DNA of 64,000 nt from an archaeon (GTDB taxonomy: Archaea; Thermoproteota; Thermoprotei_A; Marsarchaeales; Marsarchaeaceae), in assembly GCA_021800035.1 (NCBI GenBank), contig JAJYZJ010000003.1, positions 1 through 64,000 on the forward strand. The letters are read 5' to 3'. A program made the translations under genes and the position numbers. Position 1 is the stretch's first letter, and each line of letters starts with the position of its first letter. Positions 27,140-35,770 of the stretch are shown in pieces. The notes under the pieces are model-generated. The model saw only the letters and a list, made by a program, of their open reading frames with translations. It was not told where the DNA came from and ran no database searches.

Positions 27140-27830
27140 TGGATATTAATGGCACAGGTGTCGTGAACACGGCTGAAGTTCTCGTTTCAGTCCTGCAGAG
27201 CAAAGATTTTGCGACCCCTGCTGAGTCTGGTCCATGACGCCCGCAGGCCATTTCCTCGACTGGGCCGCATTTGCAAGAAGAGTGCAGAAAGCCTTTCCCA
27301 CGTCGTGTGTGGGGACGTCACGGCAACGTCTCAATCGTTAGCCGCCTCGCGCTCAAATCCAAGCAGCAATGGTTCGAGGGGCACTTGTTTTTTGGCCCGC
27401 ACCGAGTTGCGGGCGGTCTGGGCCAAACGCTCAGTCTGACCAGAATCGAGGCGGCTTACCCAAAGTACAGAAGTTGTCAGGGCCCCGCAACCCGCGTGGA
27501 TCATGGTCGTTATCACAGTAGCGGCGGCACTGGCTGGCGCAGGGTTGGGCCTGAGCCGTTGGCGGAGAACAAGGAGCAGGACGAGCGCAGCCCGCTGTCG
27601 CTCACCCCGGATATGCCCGTGATGTTCGAAATCACAGGGCGCTCCATAAAGTTCGCAGAGGCGCCTCCTTGTGTCCTGCAGGGTAAAGGAGTAAAGAGCA
27701 TCAGTCAATCCTGAGGGTGTGCGCTTCTTTGTCCTCGAACTAGGCCCGTGCCCCAGATTCCGTTGCACGCCCACCCGGGTCAAGGTTCTGGCGGGCGGGC
27801 GTGAGTGGTTCACGGTCGAACATTTTCAAA
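27140..27830. other. 690-bp noncoding stretch with RNA-like structure
   Basis: No believable protein gene; the open frames on both strands are Arg/Pro-rich shadows. A structured segment at 27340-27456 is described separately. The stretch ends at the tRNA-Val gene. Confidence 0.45.
27340..27456. ncRNA. Candidate structured RNA
   Basis: AGCCGCCTCG at 27340-27349 pairs perfectly with CGAGGCGGCT at 27447-27456, closing a 117-nt unit. Inside, GCCCGCA at 27395-27401 pairs with TGCGGGC at 27408-27414 around a six-base loop. Nested perfect stems in a gene-free gap of the dense core point to a noncoding RNA. I could not match it to RNase P, H/ACA or C/D box RNAs, and the strand is not known. Confidence 0.3.
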
Positions 27831-27905
27831 TGGGCTCGCCCGGATTTGAACCGGGGACCTCCACCGTGTGAGGGTGGCATCCTAACCAGACTAGACGACG
27901 AGCCC
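27831..27905 (-). tRNA. tRNA-Val (CAC)
   Basis: 75 nt cloverleaf on the minus strand. The acceptor GGGCTCG pairs with CGAGCCC, the anticodon stem CCACC/GGTGG holds the loop CTCACAC (anticodon CAC), and the T arm reads CCGGTTCAAATCCGG. Discriminator A; no CCA encoded and no intron seen. Confidence 0.95.
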
Positions 27906-27915
27906 CTCTGAGTTA

Positions 27916-28077
27916 TTATCTTCTGATTTCCTGCTTCTTAAGCCTGAGGTTGGTGCTGTGACAGCGCCTGCACTTGACGGAGTTTATTGACATCTTTGCG
28001 CCGCAGTTTCTGCATATCTTGAACCTGATCAGGCTTCTTGAGGCAATTTCTCTCTTAATAGGATCCGAAATTGGCAT
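27916..28077 (-). CDS. rpl40e: Ribosomal protein L40e
   Basis: A 53-residue zinc-ribbon protein of the large subunit. It begins PISDPIKREIASRSL, matching archaeal L40e, and carries CRNCG and CRRCHSTNLR, the four-Cys zinc site. The frame extends upstream to 28104, but the ATG at 28077 aligns with the family start. It lies just upstream of the tRNA-Val gene on the same strand. Confidence 0.9.
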   Translation of the reverse strand: MPISDPIKREIASRSLIRFKICRNCGAKMSINSVKCRRCHSTNLRLKKQEIRR

Positions 28078-28147
28078 TTCAGGGGAACCAGCCGAATGGG
28101 GCACGCGCTAGTTTAAGCCTTTCCGCGAGCTCCGGGCTCTTGGGCAA

Positions 28148-28609
28148 TCACTTGAGCTTTTCAATTATCACAAACGCTCTCGTTTCGGAAACACCCTGAA
28201 CTCCTGACAACCTCTTCAGAAAATTGTCGAGGTTGCTGTACTCTACTATCGCGACCACGTCGCTGTCACCCGTGACCCTGTAGACCTCGTTTGCTCCTGC
28301 CTCCGCCGCGACGCTGTACGCCTGATTGCGGTTCTGAGGATTAACTCTGACATGAACAAAGGCTTCTACTGTTGACCTTCCCAAGGCAGTGATTCCTTCG
28401 GGGGTGATGTCCACAAATCCCCTTCCAGTTCGGACGTACTTAGCCGCTTTGAGCTTTCTCAGGTGTATACTGAGAGCCTGCCTAGAAATTTTTAGCTCTT
28501 GGGCTATCTCGGCCTGTGACTTGCTCACTGAGTAAACCTTTGTTGTCTTGGAATTGGCATACAGCCTTTCGAGAAGTTGAAACTGCCTCTCGGTGAGCCG
28601 CTTTGACAT
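28148..28609 (-). CDS. Lrp/AsnC-like transcription regulator
   Basis: A 153-residue protein with an N-terminal winged helix (QAEIAQELKISRQALSIHLR) and a C-terminal RAM-like ligand domain (EVYRVTGDSDVVAIVEY). This is the Lrp/AsnC plan, a DNA-binding regulator that senses amino acids or related ligands. The minus-strand TATA box at 28632-28639 is about 27 bp before the ATG at 28609, so the transcript is leaderless; the earlier ATG at 28621 is less likely. Confidence 0.75.
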   Translation of the reverse strand: MSKRLTERQFQLLERLYANSKTTKVYSVSKSQAEIAQELKISRQALSIHLRKLKAAKYVRTGRGFVDITPEGITALGRSTVEAFVHVRVNPQNRNQAYSVAAEAGANEVYRVTGDSDVVAIVEYSNLDNFLKRLSGVQGVSETRAFVIIEKLK

Positions 28610-28781
28610 AAGACAACACATGTAAGTCTAGATATATAGACCTTATGGTAACGATTTATGCGCTAGTTTTTCAAAGTCGTCTTCGTAGCGTGTCGGGAAG
28701 TTTCTCGTTTTATGCAACCTATTAGGCAGGCAGAGTTATACTTATGTTTTGCGTACGCGTATCTATAGAGCGTGGTCCACA

Positions 28782-29279
28782 TTGAAAGCTCCAATTTGTC
28801 AATTCTGTCTGGAAAGCGAAATACTATGCTCCAAGGATCAGGCTAGACTCGACACTTCTCAAATAACTAAGCTTGACATAGAAGTTGCTAGACAACTTTA
28901 CAAGTCAGGCAGGGCAGCGCATACGTTGGAGTCGGTAGAGCTCTTTAGAACCGAAGAGCTGGGCGATACTGTATTGGCAATCGTAGAGTCACAACGCCCG
29001 CTCGCGATTGATGAAGTAGAGAAGATAAATCGAAGCGCAAGTGCGGGCCTGCACCGCGATTTGAAGCTGATAGAGTTGAAGGCCCCCCAGAACAAGATAT
29101 TGCAGGAACTGGTATTACCAAAGCGGGTAGTCTCTCATTCCAGCCTATGGCTGCCAGACGGCTCACGGTACATTCGGCTCAGACTCTCGGAAGGTGATGG
29201 CACACCCAAGCCATCTTTCCTTTCAAAGCTAAACCAGCTCTCAAAGGGATTGCTGGATTCTGAAGTCGTGATTGAATAG
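28782..29279 (+). CDS. NusA-like KH-domain protein with N-terminal Cys cluster
   Basis: 165 residues. The N-terminus reads KAPICQFCLESEILCSKDQ, a Cys cluster characteristic of a small archaeal family related to NusA, followed by a KH-type nucleic-acid-binding region (LGDTVLAIVESQRPLAI). NusA-family proteins act in transcription elongation and antitermination; an RNA-binding role here is inferred. TTG at 28782 is chosen because a TATA-like TTATACTTA near 28735 predicts transcription from about 28762 and the conserved part starts at once. A Lys-type regulator gene is divergent upstream. Confidence 0.6.
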   Translation: MKAPICQFCLESEILCSKDQARLDTSQITKLDIEVARQLYKSGRAAHTLESVELFRTEELGDTVLAIVESQRPLAIDEVEKINRSASAGLHRDLKLIELKAPQNKILQELVLPKRVVSHSSLWLPDGSRYIRLRLSEGDGTPKPSFLSKLNQLSKGLLDSEVVIE

Positions 29280-29395
29280 ATCACGCGACTGTCTTAATGC
29301 TCAACTCTTCTCTACGGCGATTCAGCTGTTTCAGTGGCCTGAATGGCTGGCAGGTAAGGTTTCAAAGGCCGACCTCGGAAAATCCGCGAGCGCGC

Positions 29396-30604
29396 TCACC
29401 CCTCATGCGCCTCTGAGCTACCTTCGCTTGGTCTTCCGACTGTTACAGCGTCTCCTCCAAGGATTTCCTGGAGTGCCACAGTGGCGTACATGCCTCTGCT
29501 CAAACTGAAGCGGGCAAGAAAGTGATTGCCAAGTGAATGAAGGCACGCTTTCTCCAGCCAAAAGCAGGCCTGCCTGAATCCACCACCAATCTTCCCAGTT
29601 GGGCTGTTCCTGAAATCGGCGAGACTGACCCCGTCTTGAGAAAGTAACTCTAACTCATGCGCCGCCGCCACCCCCTTCAGAAGGGCAAGATTAGTCCCTG
29701 GAAGCGGCAGCATGGGGAACAGCTTTTTGGTCTTAAGGAGGTTGTGCGTCAAGCTGGAAACGGGGCCGAGAGTGATTCTCGACGGCAGACCAAATCTGTC
29801 AACCTCTCCTAAATATAATGAATCTTCATAAATGGGCCACTTTTCTGATTTTATGAGGAACTGGAGCAACCTATTAAATACCGAAGCCTGATAGGCATTC
29901 ACAAAGAGTTTGAGCAGCGAAGAAGGCAAGCTCAGCAAAGCTTCTGCCTCTCCTTGGCCGGCTGCAAGCTTTTCTTGAAGTGCCGCCTCGTAGCCTCCAT
30001 TTCTTCCGGATAAAATTGCTTCTGTTGCCGCGCTCCACTCTTGTCTCAGCAGATGGTAACCAATCAGGTGCGTGTCTCCGTCGAATCCACCGAACCTTTG
30101 GGGGCCAAAGAAAGCGGGGAGTGGCCCCCGGCTCGCTATTTCAAATGCCTGAATCAGCTCAACGGGGCTTCGCACGTTGAATATCCTGGCTTCAAACTCA
30201 TTCCCCCAAATTTCCTTTGAGGAAAGCGGTGTATTGCGGCCGGAGAGTGGAACGAAACTTACTGCAGATCCCTCAACCCGACCCACCCTTCCAGGAAGGG
30301 TCACAAACTGCCAAGTTGTGGCCGAGGCATCCTTCAGGCCGGCATATCCGATTGAACCAGATGTGCAACCGCAAGCTTTGGCGAGCATGGACACTGCCGC
30401 ATGTGTGGAAACACCTAGCTTCCGCAAGACGCCCAGAGTGAGCCTTCCAGCTCCTTGCCAGGACGGCAACTCTCTCGCGCTTGCCCCGTTCAAGTGAATT
30501 TCTGAGACAAAGAGAGTTTCGGGGCTTGAACCGAAGCTACCTCTTCTCATTCCGTAACTTGGTGTGTGGTTCAGACCGGTAGTAATCGACCGGCAGTCTA
30601 TCAT
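29396..30604 (-). CDS. truD: tRNA pseudouridine(13) synthase TruD
   Basis: A 402-residue TruD-family enzyme that converts U13 of tRNA to pseudouridine. The active-site segment GYAGLKDASATTWQF near residue 83 contains the catalytic Asp; FFGPQRFGG near 165 is also family-typical. Length is normal for archaeal TruD, which has an inserted domain. The start overlaps the pth2 stop by 4 bp (ATGA), so both are in one operon on tRNA metabolism. Confidence 0.9.
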   Translation of the reverse strand: MIDCRSITTGLNHTPSYGMRRGSFGSSPETLFVSEIHLNGASARELPSWQGAGRLTLGVLRKLGVSTHAAVSMLAKACGCTSGSIGYAGLKDASATTWQFVTLPGRVGRVEGSAVSFVPLSGRNTPLSSKEIWGNEFEARIFNVRSPVELIQAFEIASRGPLPAFFGPQRFGGFDGDTHLIGYHLLRQEWSAATEAILSGRNGGYEAALQEKLAAGQGEAEALLSLPSSLLKLFVNAYQASVFNRLLQFLIKSEKWPIYEDSLYLGEVDRFGLPSRITLGPVSSLTHNLLKTKKLFPMLPLPGTNLALLKGVAAAHELELLSQDGVSLADFRNSPTGKIGGGFRQACFWLEKACLHSLGNHFLARFSLSRGMYATVALQEILGGDAVTVGRPSEGSSEAHEG

Positions 30605-30966
30605 AGCAGCTTGAGCTTCCCACTGATTTCATCCACAATAGAGGAAGGGCCAGGACCTAATCCAACACAAGTCAGGGTATCAGGTTCAACCTGAGTCAAG
30701 CCCGCGTCCCGCACAATAAAAGAAGGTATGCCAAGCGAGTTTGCCTTTCTGGACAATGATAATACTTCGTTCTCGCTCGAAGCTCTTACCACTATTTTCT
30801 TCCAGCCGCAGCGGCGCCATCCGTTCGTCCATTCAGGTTTGAAATGTAAACACTCCTCATAGGCACCGAGCGAAGCATGAGCGACTTGCGCAGCTATCTT
30901 GCCACAGCCCAGGTGCAGATCCTTCCTTACGGCGATTACTTGTTTGTATTCAGTCTCGACGGGCAC
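30601..30966 (-). CDS. pth2: Peptidyl-tRNA hydrolase, archaeal/eukaryal type
   Basis: A 121-residue Pth2 that releases peptides from prematurely dropped peptidyl-tRNA. Family motifs: KQVIAVRKDLHLGCGKIAAQ at the start, VAHASLGAY, then DAGLTQVEPDTLTCVGLGP. It starts at GTG 30966; the minus-strand TATA-like box near 30990-30999 predicts a leaderless message. Coupled to truD downstream. Confidence 0.95.
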   Translation of the reverse strand: MPVETEYKQVIAVRKDLHLGCGKIAAQVAHASLGAYEECLHFKPEWTNGWRRCGWKKIVVRASSENEVLSLSRKANSLGIPSFIVRDAGLTQVEPDTLTCVGLGPGPSSIVDEISGKLKLL

Positions 30967-31006
30967 AAGACCAAATTAGCACCTTTACAATTTAAGCGCT
31001 TTAGAG

Positions 31007-32095
31007 ATGCGCGTTGGAATCGCGGGGGGAGGCTCAGCAGGTCTACTTGCTGCCTGCAGGCTGTCTCAAGAGGGATTTCAGGTCGAGCTCTTCGAAGAGG
31101 ACTCGGAGGTTGGCTACCCAGAGCACTGCACAGGGATAGTTCGGTCAGATTTCTTTGATACAATCCGCTACCCCGAGCTTTCCAGACTCGTGCTGGCGAA
31201 GTATTCGGGTGGAAGTTTGCATATCGGTTACAATACGGCTTCCATAGGAATCGACACCGGTTCGGTAAAGGCGCTCATGATAGATAGACCGGGCTACGAA
31301 CGCTCTCTTTCTGAGATCGCGGAGTCTAACGGAGTAAGAATTTACAAGTCGTCAAAGGTCTCAATCCGGAAAAGGGACGAAAAGTATGCGCTCTTATCGC
31401 AGGGGGCGCTTCAGAGTTTTGACCTTGTTATAGGTGCCCGGGGGGCGCGTGCAAATCCATTCCTGCGGTTGCTGCCCGGAATGCAGGCCAGGGTGAAACT
31501 GAATCAAGGAATCAGCGAGGAGTTTGTGAACGTGCTCGCGTCTCAAGACACTCCCGGTTTTTTCGGATGGCTCGCTCCTTATGGCGGAGGCAAATTTGCC
31601 AAGGTCGGGCTGGCAGCAAGGAGTAGGGTGCACCGCCGGTCAATAGCTTCCATTCTATCACGGTTTGGAATAGAGAGCGAAATTCTGGGTTATTACGGCG
31701 GTTTGGTGGTTGTTGGCGGCGTGACAAGGGCTTCGCCGGACTCCAATTATTTGCCTCTCGGGGACGAGGGAGGACAGGTCAAGCCACTCACTGGAGGAGG
31801 GCTCGACCTGGCAGCGTTCGCGGTCAACTCGATGCTACATGATCTTGTCAATGGAGACACCAGCCTTTCTGGCTACAAAGCGTGGCTCAGGAAATTGAAG
31901 CAGAGTTTGATGGCTTCAGAAATCGCGGCTAGGGTGTTATTTGGCATGCCAATTTCGCTCAAATGGAAGCTTGCGCACAGTCTCCTTGACTCACCGGGGG
32001 TGTCGAGGGTGCTTGCGGCATCGGATTTCGACGAGCACTCTGCGGTACTGAAAGAACTTGCTGTGTCCCGGCTGACGGCGGCATTAATCGGCTAG
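31007..32095 (+). CDS. Geranylgeranyl reductase-family flavoprotein
   Basis: A 362-residue FAD-dependent oxidoreductase. The N-terminal Rossmann motif GIAGGGSAGLLAACRL, the CTGIV-type segment EHCTGIVRS near 45, and PLTGGGLDLAA near 265 define the geranylgeranyl reductase family. In archaea these saturate the isoprenoid chains of membrane lipids; other members act on quinones. The exact substrate cannot be told. Divergent from pth2 with only 40 bp between the starts. Confidence 0.85.
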   Translation: MRVGIAGGGSAGLLAACRLSQEGFQVELFEEDSEVGYPEHCTGIVRSDFFDTIRYPELSRLVLAKYSGGSLHIGYNTASIGIDTGSVKALMIDRPGYERSLSEIAESNGVRIYKSSKVSIRKRDEKYALLSQGALQSFDLVIGARGARANPFLRLLPGMQARVKLNQGISEEFVNVLASQDTPGFFGWLAPYGGGKFAKVGLAARSRVHRRSIASILSRFGIESEILGYYGGLVVVGGVTRASPDSNYLPLGDEGGQVKPLTGGGLDLAAFAVNSMLHDLVNGDTSLSGYKAWLRKLKQSLMASEIAARVLFGMPISLKWKLAHSLLDSPGVSRVLAASDFDEHSAVLKELAVSRLTAALIG

Positions 32096-32186
32096 CCCGT
32101 ACCAATTGAAGTCAACACTGGTAATTGATTCGGCTGTGCGCTCTTCATGAAAGGGCTTTTATTGTACCGGGTGGCAAAAAGAAGAT

Positions 32187-32381
32187 GTGGCCAGCCCACA
32201 GCCATTGCAAGAGATTCAGCTACCAATCTGCAATTCGTGCAGGACCCCTATTATCCTGATCGAGAAGGGCACAAAGTTTCTGTGTCCCAAGTGCGGAGCG
32301 ATTGTAATCTGGAGGTGCGCTCGCTGCCGCAAGACGGGGACGACTTACAGATGTCCCAACTGCGGTTTTGAGGGTCCGTGA
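32187..32381 (+). CDS. Small archaeal zinc-ribbon protein
   Basis: 64 residues with four CxxC-type knuckles: CNSCRTP, CPKCGA, CARCRK and CPNCGF. This is the short double zinc-ribbon family found throughout archaea, sometimes called RNA-binding zinc ribbon (HVO_2753-like). The start is GTG 32187 or TTG 32202. Its end overlaps the convergent NOG1-like gene by 37 bp. Confidence 0.75.
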   Translation: MASPQPLQEIQLPICNSCRTPIILIEKGTKFLCPKCGAIVIWRCARCRKTGTTYRCPNCGFEGP

Positions 32382-33403
32382 GCATAGCGGTAAGAAAAAG
32401 GGCCCCGCCTACCGGCATACCATTCGCGCGCCTCGTCGATTATCTTCTGCCTTAACTCTGGGATACCATACCCCGTCTTGTTGGATATGTAGTTCGACGG
32501 CGCTAAGGGTCCGGGAACTTCGTCAGCGTGAGTTGAGATGGTGATTAGCTTGGTGGCAGGCATCATTGCTCTCACTGAGTCGAGTATGGCGCACTGGTAA
32601 GTCATAGGATAGCCTGCCCTCTCTGTTGGGTCTGTGAGAAATATTATGAAATCTGATAGATATCTAAGAGCGGCTACGCATTTCTTCTCTATCGAGCTTC
32701 TGCGTTCGAGGGGTCTATCGAGCAATCCTGGGGTATCGAACACGAGTATTCTCGTTCCCCCGGAAACTATGTCTCCTGCATTGATTCGTTTGGTCGCGAA
32801 GGGATACGTTCCAATTTCTAGTTTTCTGTTGGTCAGATTGGAAACGAGAGAGGATTTGCCCACATGGGGGGCTCCGGCAACCACGACCTTGAATGATGAA
32901 GAATTTAGATCAGGGAGCTCTCCAAGCTGCGTGCTGTACGACCTGATTCTGTCCAGTTTTGACCCGGCTCTCCTTACTATTGAGCCGCACCGTCCGAGAA
33001 ATTGCTTCTTCAATTGGTCCGCATTCTCGCTAGGGTCGTGTATTCGCCTTAGGCTGTCGAGCTTCAGCCGGTCAATCACTTTGTAAGAGTCAAGCGCCTC
33101 TCCAAGTTCGCGGAGGAGTTTGTCGTAACCACCTGGATAGACAGCGTCACAGAGATCAATATGGAACAAATGGGCTGCCTCCACCTCTTTGTAGATGTGT
33201 TTCAGCTTCTGCATCTTCTGCCTGTAGAGCTTCGCGAAGAGGTTGACCTTCGTCTTTGCAAGCACTTTGCGCCTATCGGCTCTATCTATGCGTCCCACGT
33301 TAACTAGGAAGACACGTCGAAACAAGTTGTTTTCGAGGTCTGCACCCGAAGGCAGCGACGCCAGTTCACGAAACGGGTTACGAGTTATTTCTTTCTCTTG
33401 CAA
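32345..33403 (-). CDS. NOG1-family GTPase with altered G4 motif
   Basis: A 352-residue OBG/HflX-class GTPase. The N-terminal helical bundle (about 160 residues) and the GTPase domain with G1 GAPHVGKSS and G3 FDTPGLLDR match NOG1, a large-subunit assembly factor. The G4 motif, normally NKxD for guanine, reads STHADEV, with Asn and Lys replaced by Thr and His. The C-terminus is short, as usual for archaea. It overlaps the DUF504 gene start side by 26 bp. Confidence 0.85.
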   Translation of the reverse strand: MQEKEITRNPFRELASLPSGADLENNLFRRVFLVNVGRIDRADRRKVLAKTKVNLFAKLYRQKMQKLKHIYKEVEAAHLFHIDLCDAVYPGGYDKLLRELGEALDSYKVIDRLKLDSLRRIHDPSENADQLKKQFLGRCGSIVRRAGSKLDRIRSYSTQLGELPDLNSSSFKVVVAGAPHVGKSSLVSNLTNRKLEIGTYPFATKRINAGDIVSGGTRILVFDTPGLLDRPLERRSSIEKKCVAALRYLSDFIIFLTDPTERAGYPMTYQCAILDSVRAMMPATKLITISTHADEVPGPLAPSNYISNKTGYGIPELRQKIIDEAREWYAGRRGPFSYRYAHGPSKPQLGHL

Positions 33404-33668
33404 GGTCCCACTTTCTCGACTTCCACAGGACTTCGGAGCCAGCGGTTATTTCTACTATCCTGTGATAAGGGATATAGACCGCGTCGTCTCCCAGATTGAG
33501 CCTGAAATAATCACGGGTGACGAGCGTCACGGTTTCTATGTCTGCAGCCTTGACTTTTGCCTCACTTTCTTCTCGACTTACGTAATATACTCTTCTAAGC
33601 GGGGGGAGGCCCTTATCATGCAGGAGCCTATTGAGTGTATTTCTTATCTCGGACTGCATCGTTCTCAT
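33378..33668 (-). CDS. DUF504 / UPF0248 family protein
   Basis: 96 residues. The C-terminal IPYHRIVEITAGSEVLWKSR is the signature of the archaeal DUF504 family, annotated elsewhere as an RNA-repair-associated domain. It lies upstream of and overlaps the NOG1-like gene, forming an operon; a shared RNA or ribosome role is plausible but unproved. Confidence 0.75.
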   Translation of the reverse strand: MRTMQSEIRNTLNRLLHDKGLPPLRRVYYVSREESEAKVKAADIETVTLVTRDYFRLNLGDDAVYIPYHRIVEITAGSEVLWKSRKWDLARERNNS

Positions 33669-33817
33669 ATTGGTCTAGCCACTATTGTATAAGCACAGTC
33701 TACCACGCTTGGGGCAGCCGGTCGCCGCCACGATTTGAAATCCTGGACTTCCCTAGCACCAACTTGGGTCGCGTTTAGGGAAGCAAAGGAATCCTACGCT
33801 AGGGTTAAATTTGAGGG

Positions 33818-34447
33818 ATGCCCGACCAGTCCTTGATTATGGGTTACGAATTGGGTGTGGGCGGCACAGCAGTTGGCATCAGATCTGTTTCAGGGGTGGT
33901 CATTGCGGCGGACAAGAGGCTGGCCTATGGTTACACGATTCTCTCGAAGGCGGCGAAGAAAGTTTACGTCATTACACCCACAGTCGGAATTGGATTTGCT
34001 GGTGTTATCGGCGACATGCAGGCGCTCGTCAGGAGGCTGGACTCGGCCGCCCGGCTTCGTGAAATCGAGAGTGGATCGCGTCTGAGCGTAAGAGCCGTTG
34101 CCAAGCTTACTAGCGTCATGCTGTACGAGGCTCGCATGACCCCTTATATTACGCAGTCAATTGTGGGAGGCTGCGACCAAACTGGATGCCATTTGTTCAG
34201 CATGGACGCACTGGGTTCGTTGCTTGAAGAAGACTTTGTGAGTGTTGGAAGCGGCGCTGCGGTCAGTATAGGACTTCTGGAGGAGAATTACCGCAAGGAC
34301 CTCTCGCTTGAGCAGATGGCTGAGCTTTCGAAGAAAAGCCTTGGCGCCGCGGCCTCTCGTGATGCAGTGTCCGGGGACGGTCTCGACATGCTGCGAATTG
34401 ACTCAACCGGGGTTAAGGAAGAGACCATTGCATTCAGGTCGGTCTAG
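33818..34447 (+). CDS. psmB: Proteasome beta subunit
   Basis: A 209-residue Ntn-hydrolase. A 16-residue propeptide ends in GVGG, cleavage before Thr exposes TAVGIR, the catalytic N-terminal threonine; Asp, Lys (ADKR) and the C-terminal GDGLDMLRID follow the family. Beta rings form the cutting chamber of the archaeal 20S proteasome. Six bases separate it from the translin-like gene, so they are probably cotranscribed. Confidence 0.95.
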   Translation: MPDQSLIMGYELGVGGTAVGIRSVSGVVIAADKRLAYGYTILSKAAKKVYVITPTVGIGFAGVIGDMQALVRRLDSAARLREIESGSRLSVRAVAKLTSVMLYEARMTPYITQSIVGGCDQTGCHLFSMDALGSLLEEDFVSVGSGAAVSIGLLEENYRKDLSLEQMAELSKKSLGAAASRDAVSGDGLDMLRIDSTGVKEETIAFRSV

Positions 34448-34453
34448 CTACTA

Positions 34454-35065
34454 ATGTCGAAGCAGTTTCTCCCAGGCGGTAAATCTGAACTGAGAACGGA
34501 ACTGGAAGAGCTAGCTCGCGCGAAAGAAAAAACCGCGGAGCTCTGCGGCAGGATAATAGAAGAGGCTGGCACATCAATATCTCTATTACATAGGGGGGAG
34601 AGTTCAAAGTCGCGTCGCCTTGTTCAGTCGTTGGGGGCCAAACTGAAGGAGCTGGACGCGCTGGTCAAAGACAAGCCCAGTCTTTCGAGAGTATCTTTGG
34701 TGAAGGATGCGAAAATGGAATACGTGGAAGCAAGTGGTTTCTATTCGCTTGTCGCGAACGGAAGAATTCCATCACATCGAGAATTAGGTGTTGAACCGGA
34801 TGAGTTCCTTTTGGGTCTCGCTGACCTGATCGGGGAGCTCCGGCGCAGGTGCCTTGACGCCGTAAGGAAATCGGATTATGCGGAATCCGAGCGTAGCTTC
34901 GAGAAAATGGAGAAGCTTTACGAATTTGTCTGGCAGTTCGAATATCCCAAGCGGGAAGTGCGTGGACTCCGGCATAAACTGGACGTAGACAGGAGACTAC
35001 TGGATGATACGCGTCTTATTCTGGCCCAATCGCATATTTCTCTGTCCTTCCGAGAGGAGCGGTAA
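34454..35065 (+). CDS. Archaeal translin-like protein
   Basis: A 203-residue all-helical protein. The C-terminal half (LRRRCLDAVRKSDYAESERS, KLYEFVWQFEYPKREVRGLR) matches archaeal translin homologues, which bind RNA and, in the translin/TRAX pair, can cut it. Catalytic acidic residues of TRAX cannot be judged by eye. Lies between psmB and ribK in a tight same-strand run. Confidence 0.75.
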   Translation: MSKQFLPGGKSELRTELEELARAKEKTAELCGRIIEEAGTSISLLHRGESSKSRRLVQSLGAKLKELDALVKDKPSLSRVSLVKDAKMEYVEASGFYSLVANGRIPSHRELGVEPDEFLLGLADLIGELRRRCLDAVRKSDYAESERSFEKMEKLYEFVWQFEYPKREVRGLRHKLDVDRRLLDDTRLILAQSHISLSFREER

Positions 35066-35068
35066 ATT

Positions 35069-35770
35069 ATGGTGGCCATAAAGCGTGATTTTCTCGGCGA
35101 ATCTGGGCAGAGGTGGTTTGACTACGCAGATGTCCTTGTAGCGCTATCAGAGTTTGGAGGGTTACACGGTTATGTCCGCCTCTCGGGGTCCTCGCTTGGA
35201 AGCCTTCTCGGCATTTCCCAGCAAGCCGCATCTTCCAAGTTGCAACGGGCCTGCGATGCGAGATTAGTCGAGAAGAGGAAGACTGCATTCGGTTATGAAT
35301 TCTTGATTTCTGCCTCGGCCAGATCCCAGATTTCACGCTTTGTAGAGGGATTCGGAGAAAGGCCAGATTCATCATTCGTGGAAGGCACAGTAGCGAGCGG
35401 AGTTGGAGAAGGGCGCTTCTTTCTGGAGTTGCAGGGGTACAGGAAGCAGTTTGAACAGCTCTACCGGTTCAAGCCCTACCCCGGGACTCTCAACATAAAA
35501 TGTGATGGAAACGTGTTCGCGGAATTCAAGAAATACCCGGCAAACGTGGTAAATGGATTTAGGACGAAAGGTAGAGTATTTGGCCTGGTTCTTACTTATC
35601 CCGCGCGCATCTCATTCTCGGGAAAGGAGGCCGAATGTGTGGCGTTATTTCCGCAGATTTCTCGCTACGGCGATGATATGGCTGAGCTGATTTCGCATTT
35701 CTACCTTAGGAAAAAACTTGGTTTGGAAGATGGTTCGAAAGTAACGATCTGGCCGCTTATGAAGAAGTAA
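35069..35770 (+). CDS. ribK: CTP-dependent riboflavin kinase with N-terminal winged helix
   Basis: A 233-residue protein. Residues 1-90 form a MarR-like winged helix (LGSLLGISQQAASSKLQRA). The rest is archaeal RibK: GTVASGVGEGRFFLEL, PYPGTLNIKCDG, and the closing DGSKVTIWPL. RibK makes FMN from riboflavin with CTP. The fused winged helix suggests it may also regulate its own genes. Its end overlaps convergent ribL by 14 bp; ribL makes FAD from the product, so consecutive steps face each other. Confidence 0.92.
   Translation: MVAIKRDFLGESGQRWFDYADVLVALSEFGGLHGYVRLSGSSLGSLLGISQQAASSKLQRACDARLVEKRKTAFGYEFLISASARSQISRFVEGFGERPDSSFVEGTVASGVGEGRFFLELQGYRKQFEQLYRFKPYPGTLNIKCDGNVFAEFKKYPANVVNGFRTKGRVFGLVLTYPARISFSGKEAECVALFPQISRYGDDMAELISHFYLRKKLGLEDGSKVTIWPLMKK

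Noticed and set aside
27331-27813. Long frames on both strands before tRNA-Val
   Set aside because: Composition is Arg/Pro-rich with no motif, and strong RNA-like stems cross them.
33713-33785. A possible minus-strand tRNA, suggested by a TTTCAAA loop
   Set aside because: One hairpin has a T-arm look, but no acceptor stem or anticodon arm pairs correctly.
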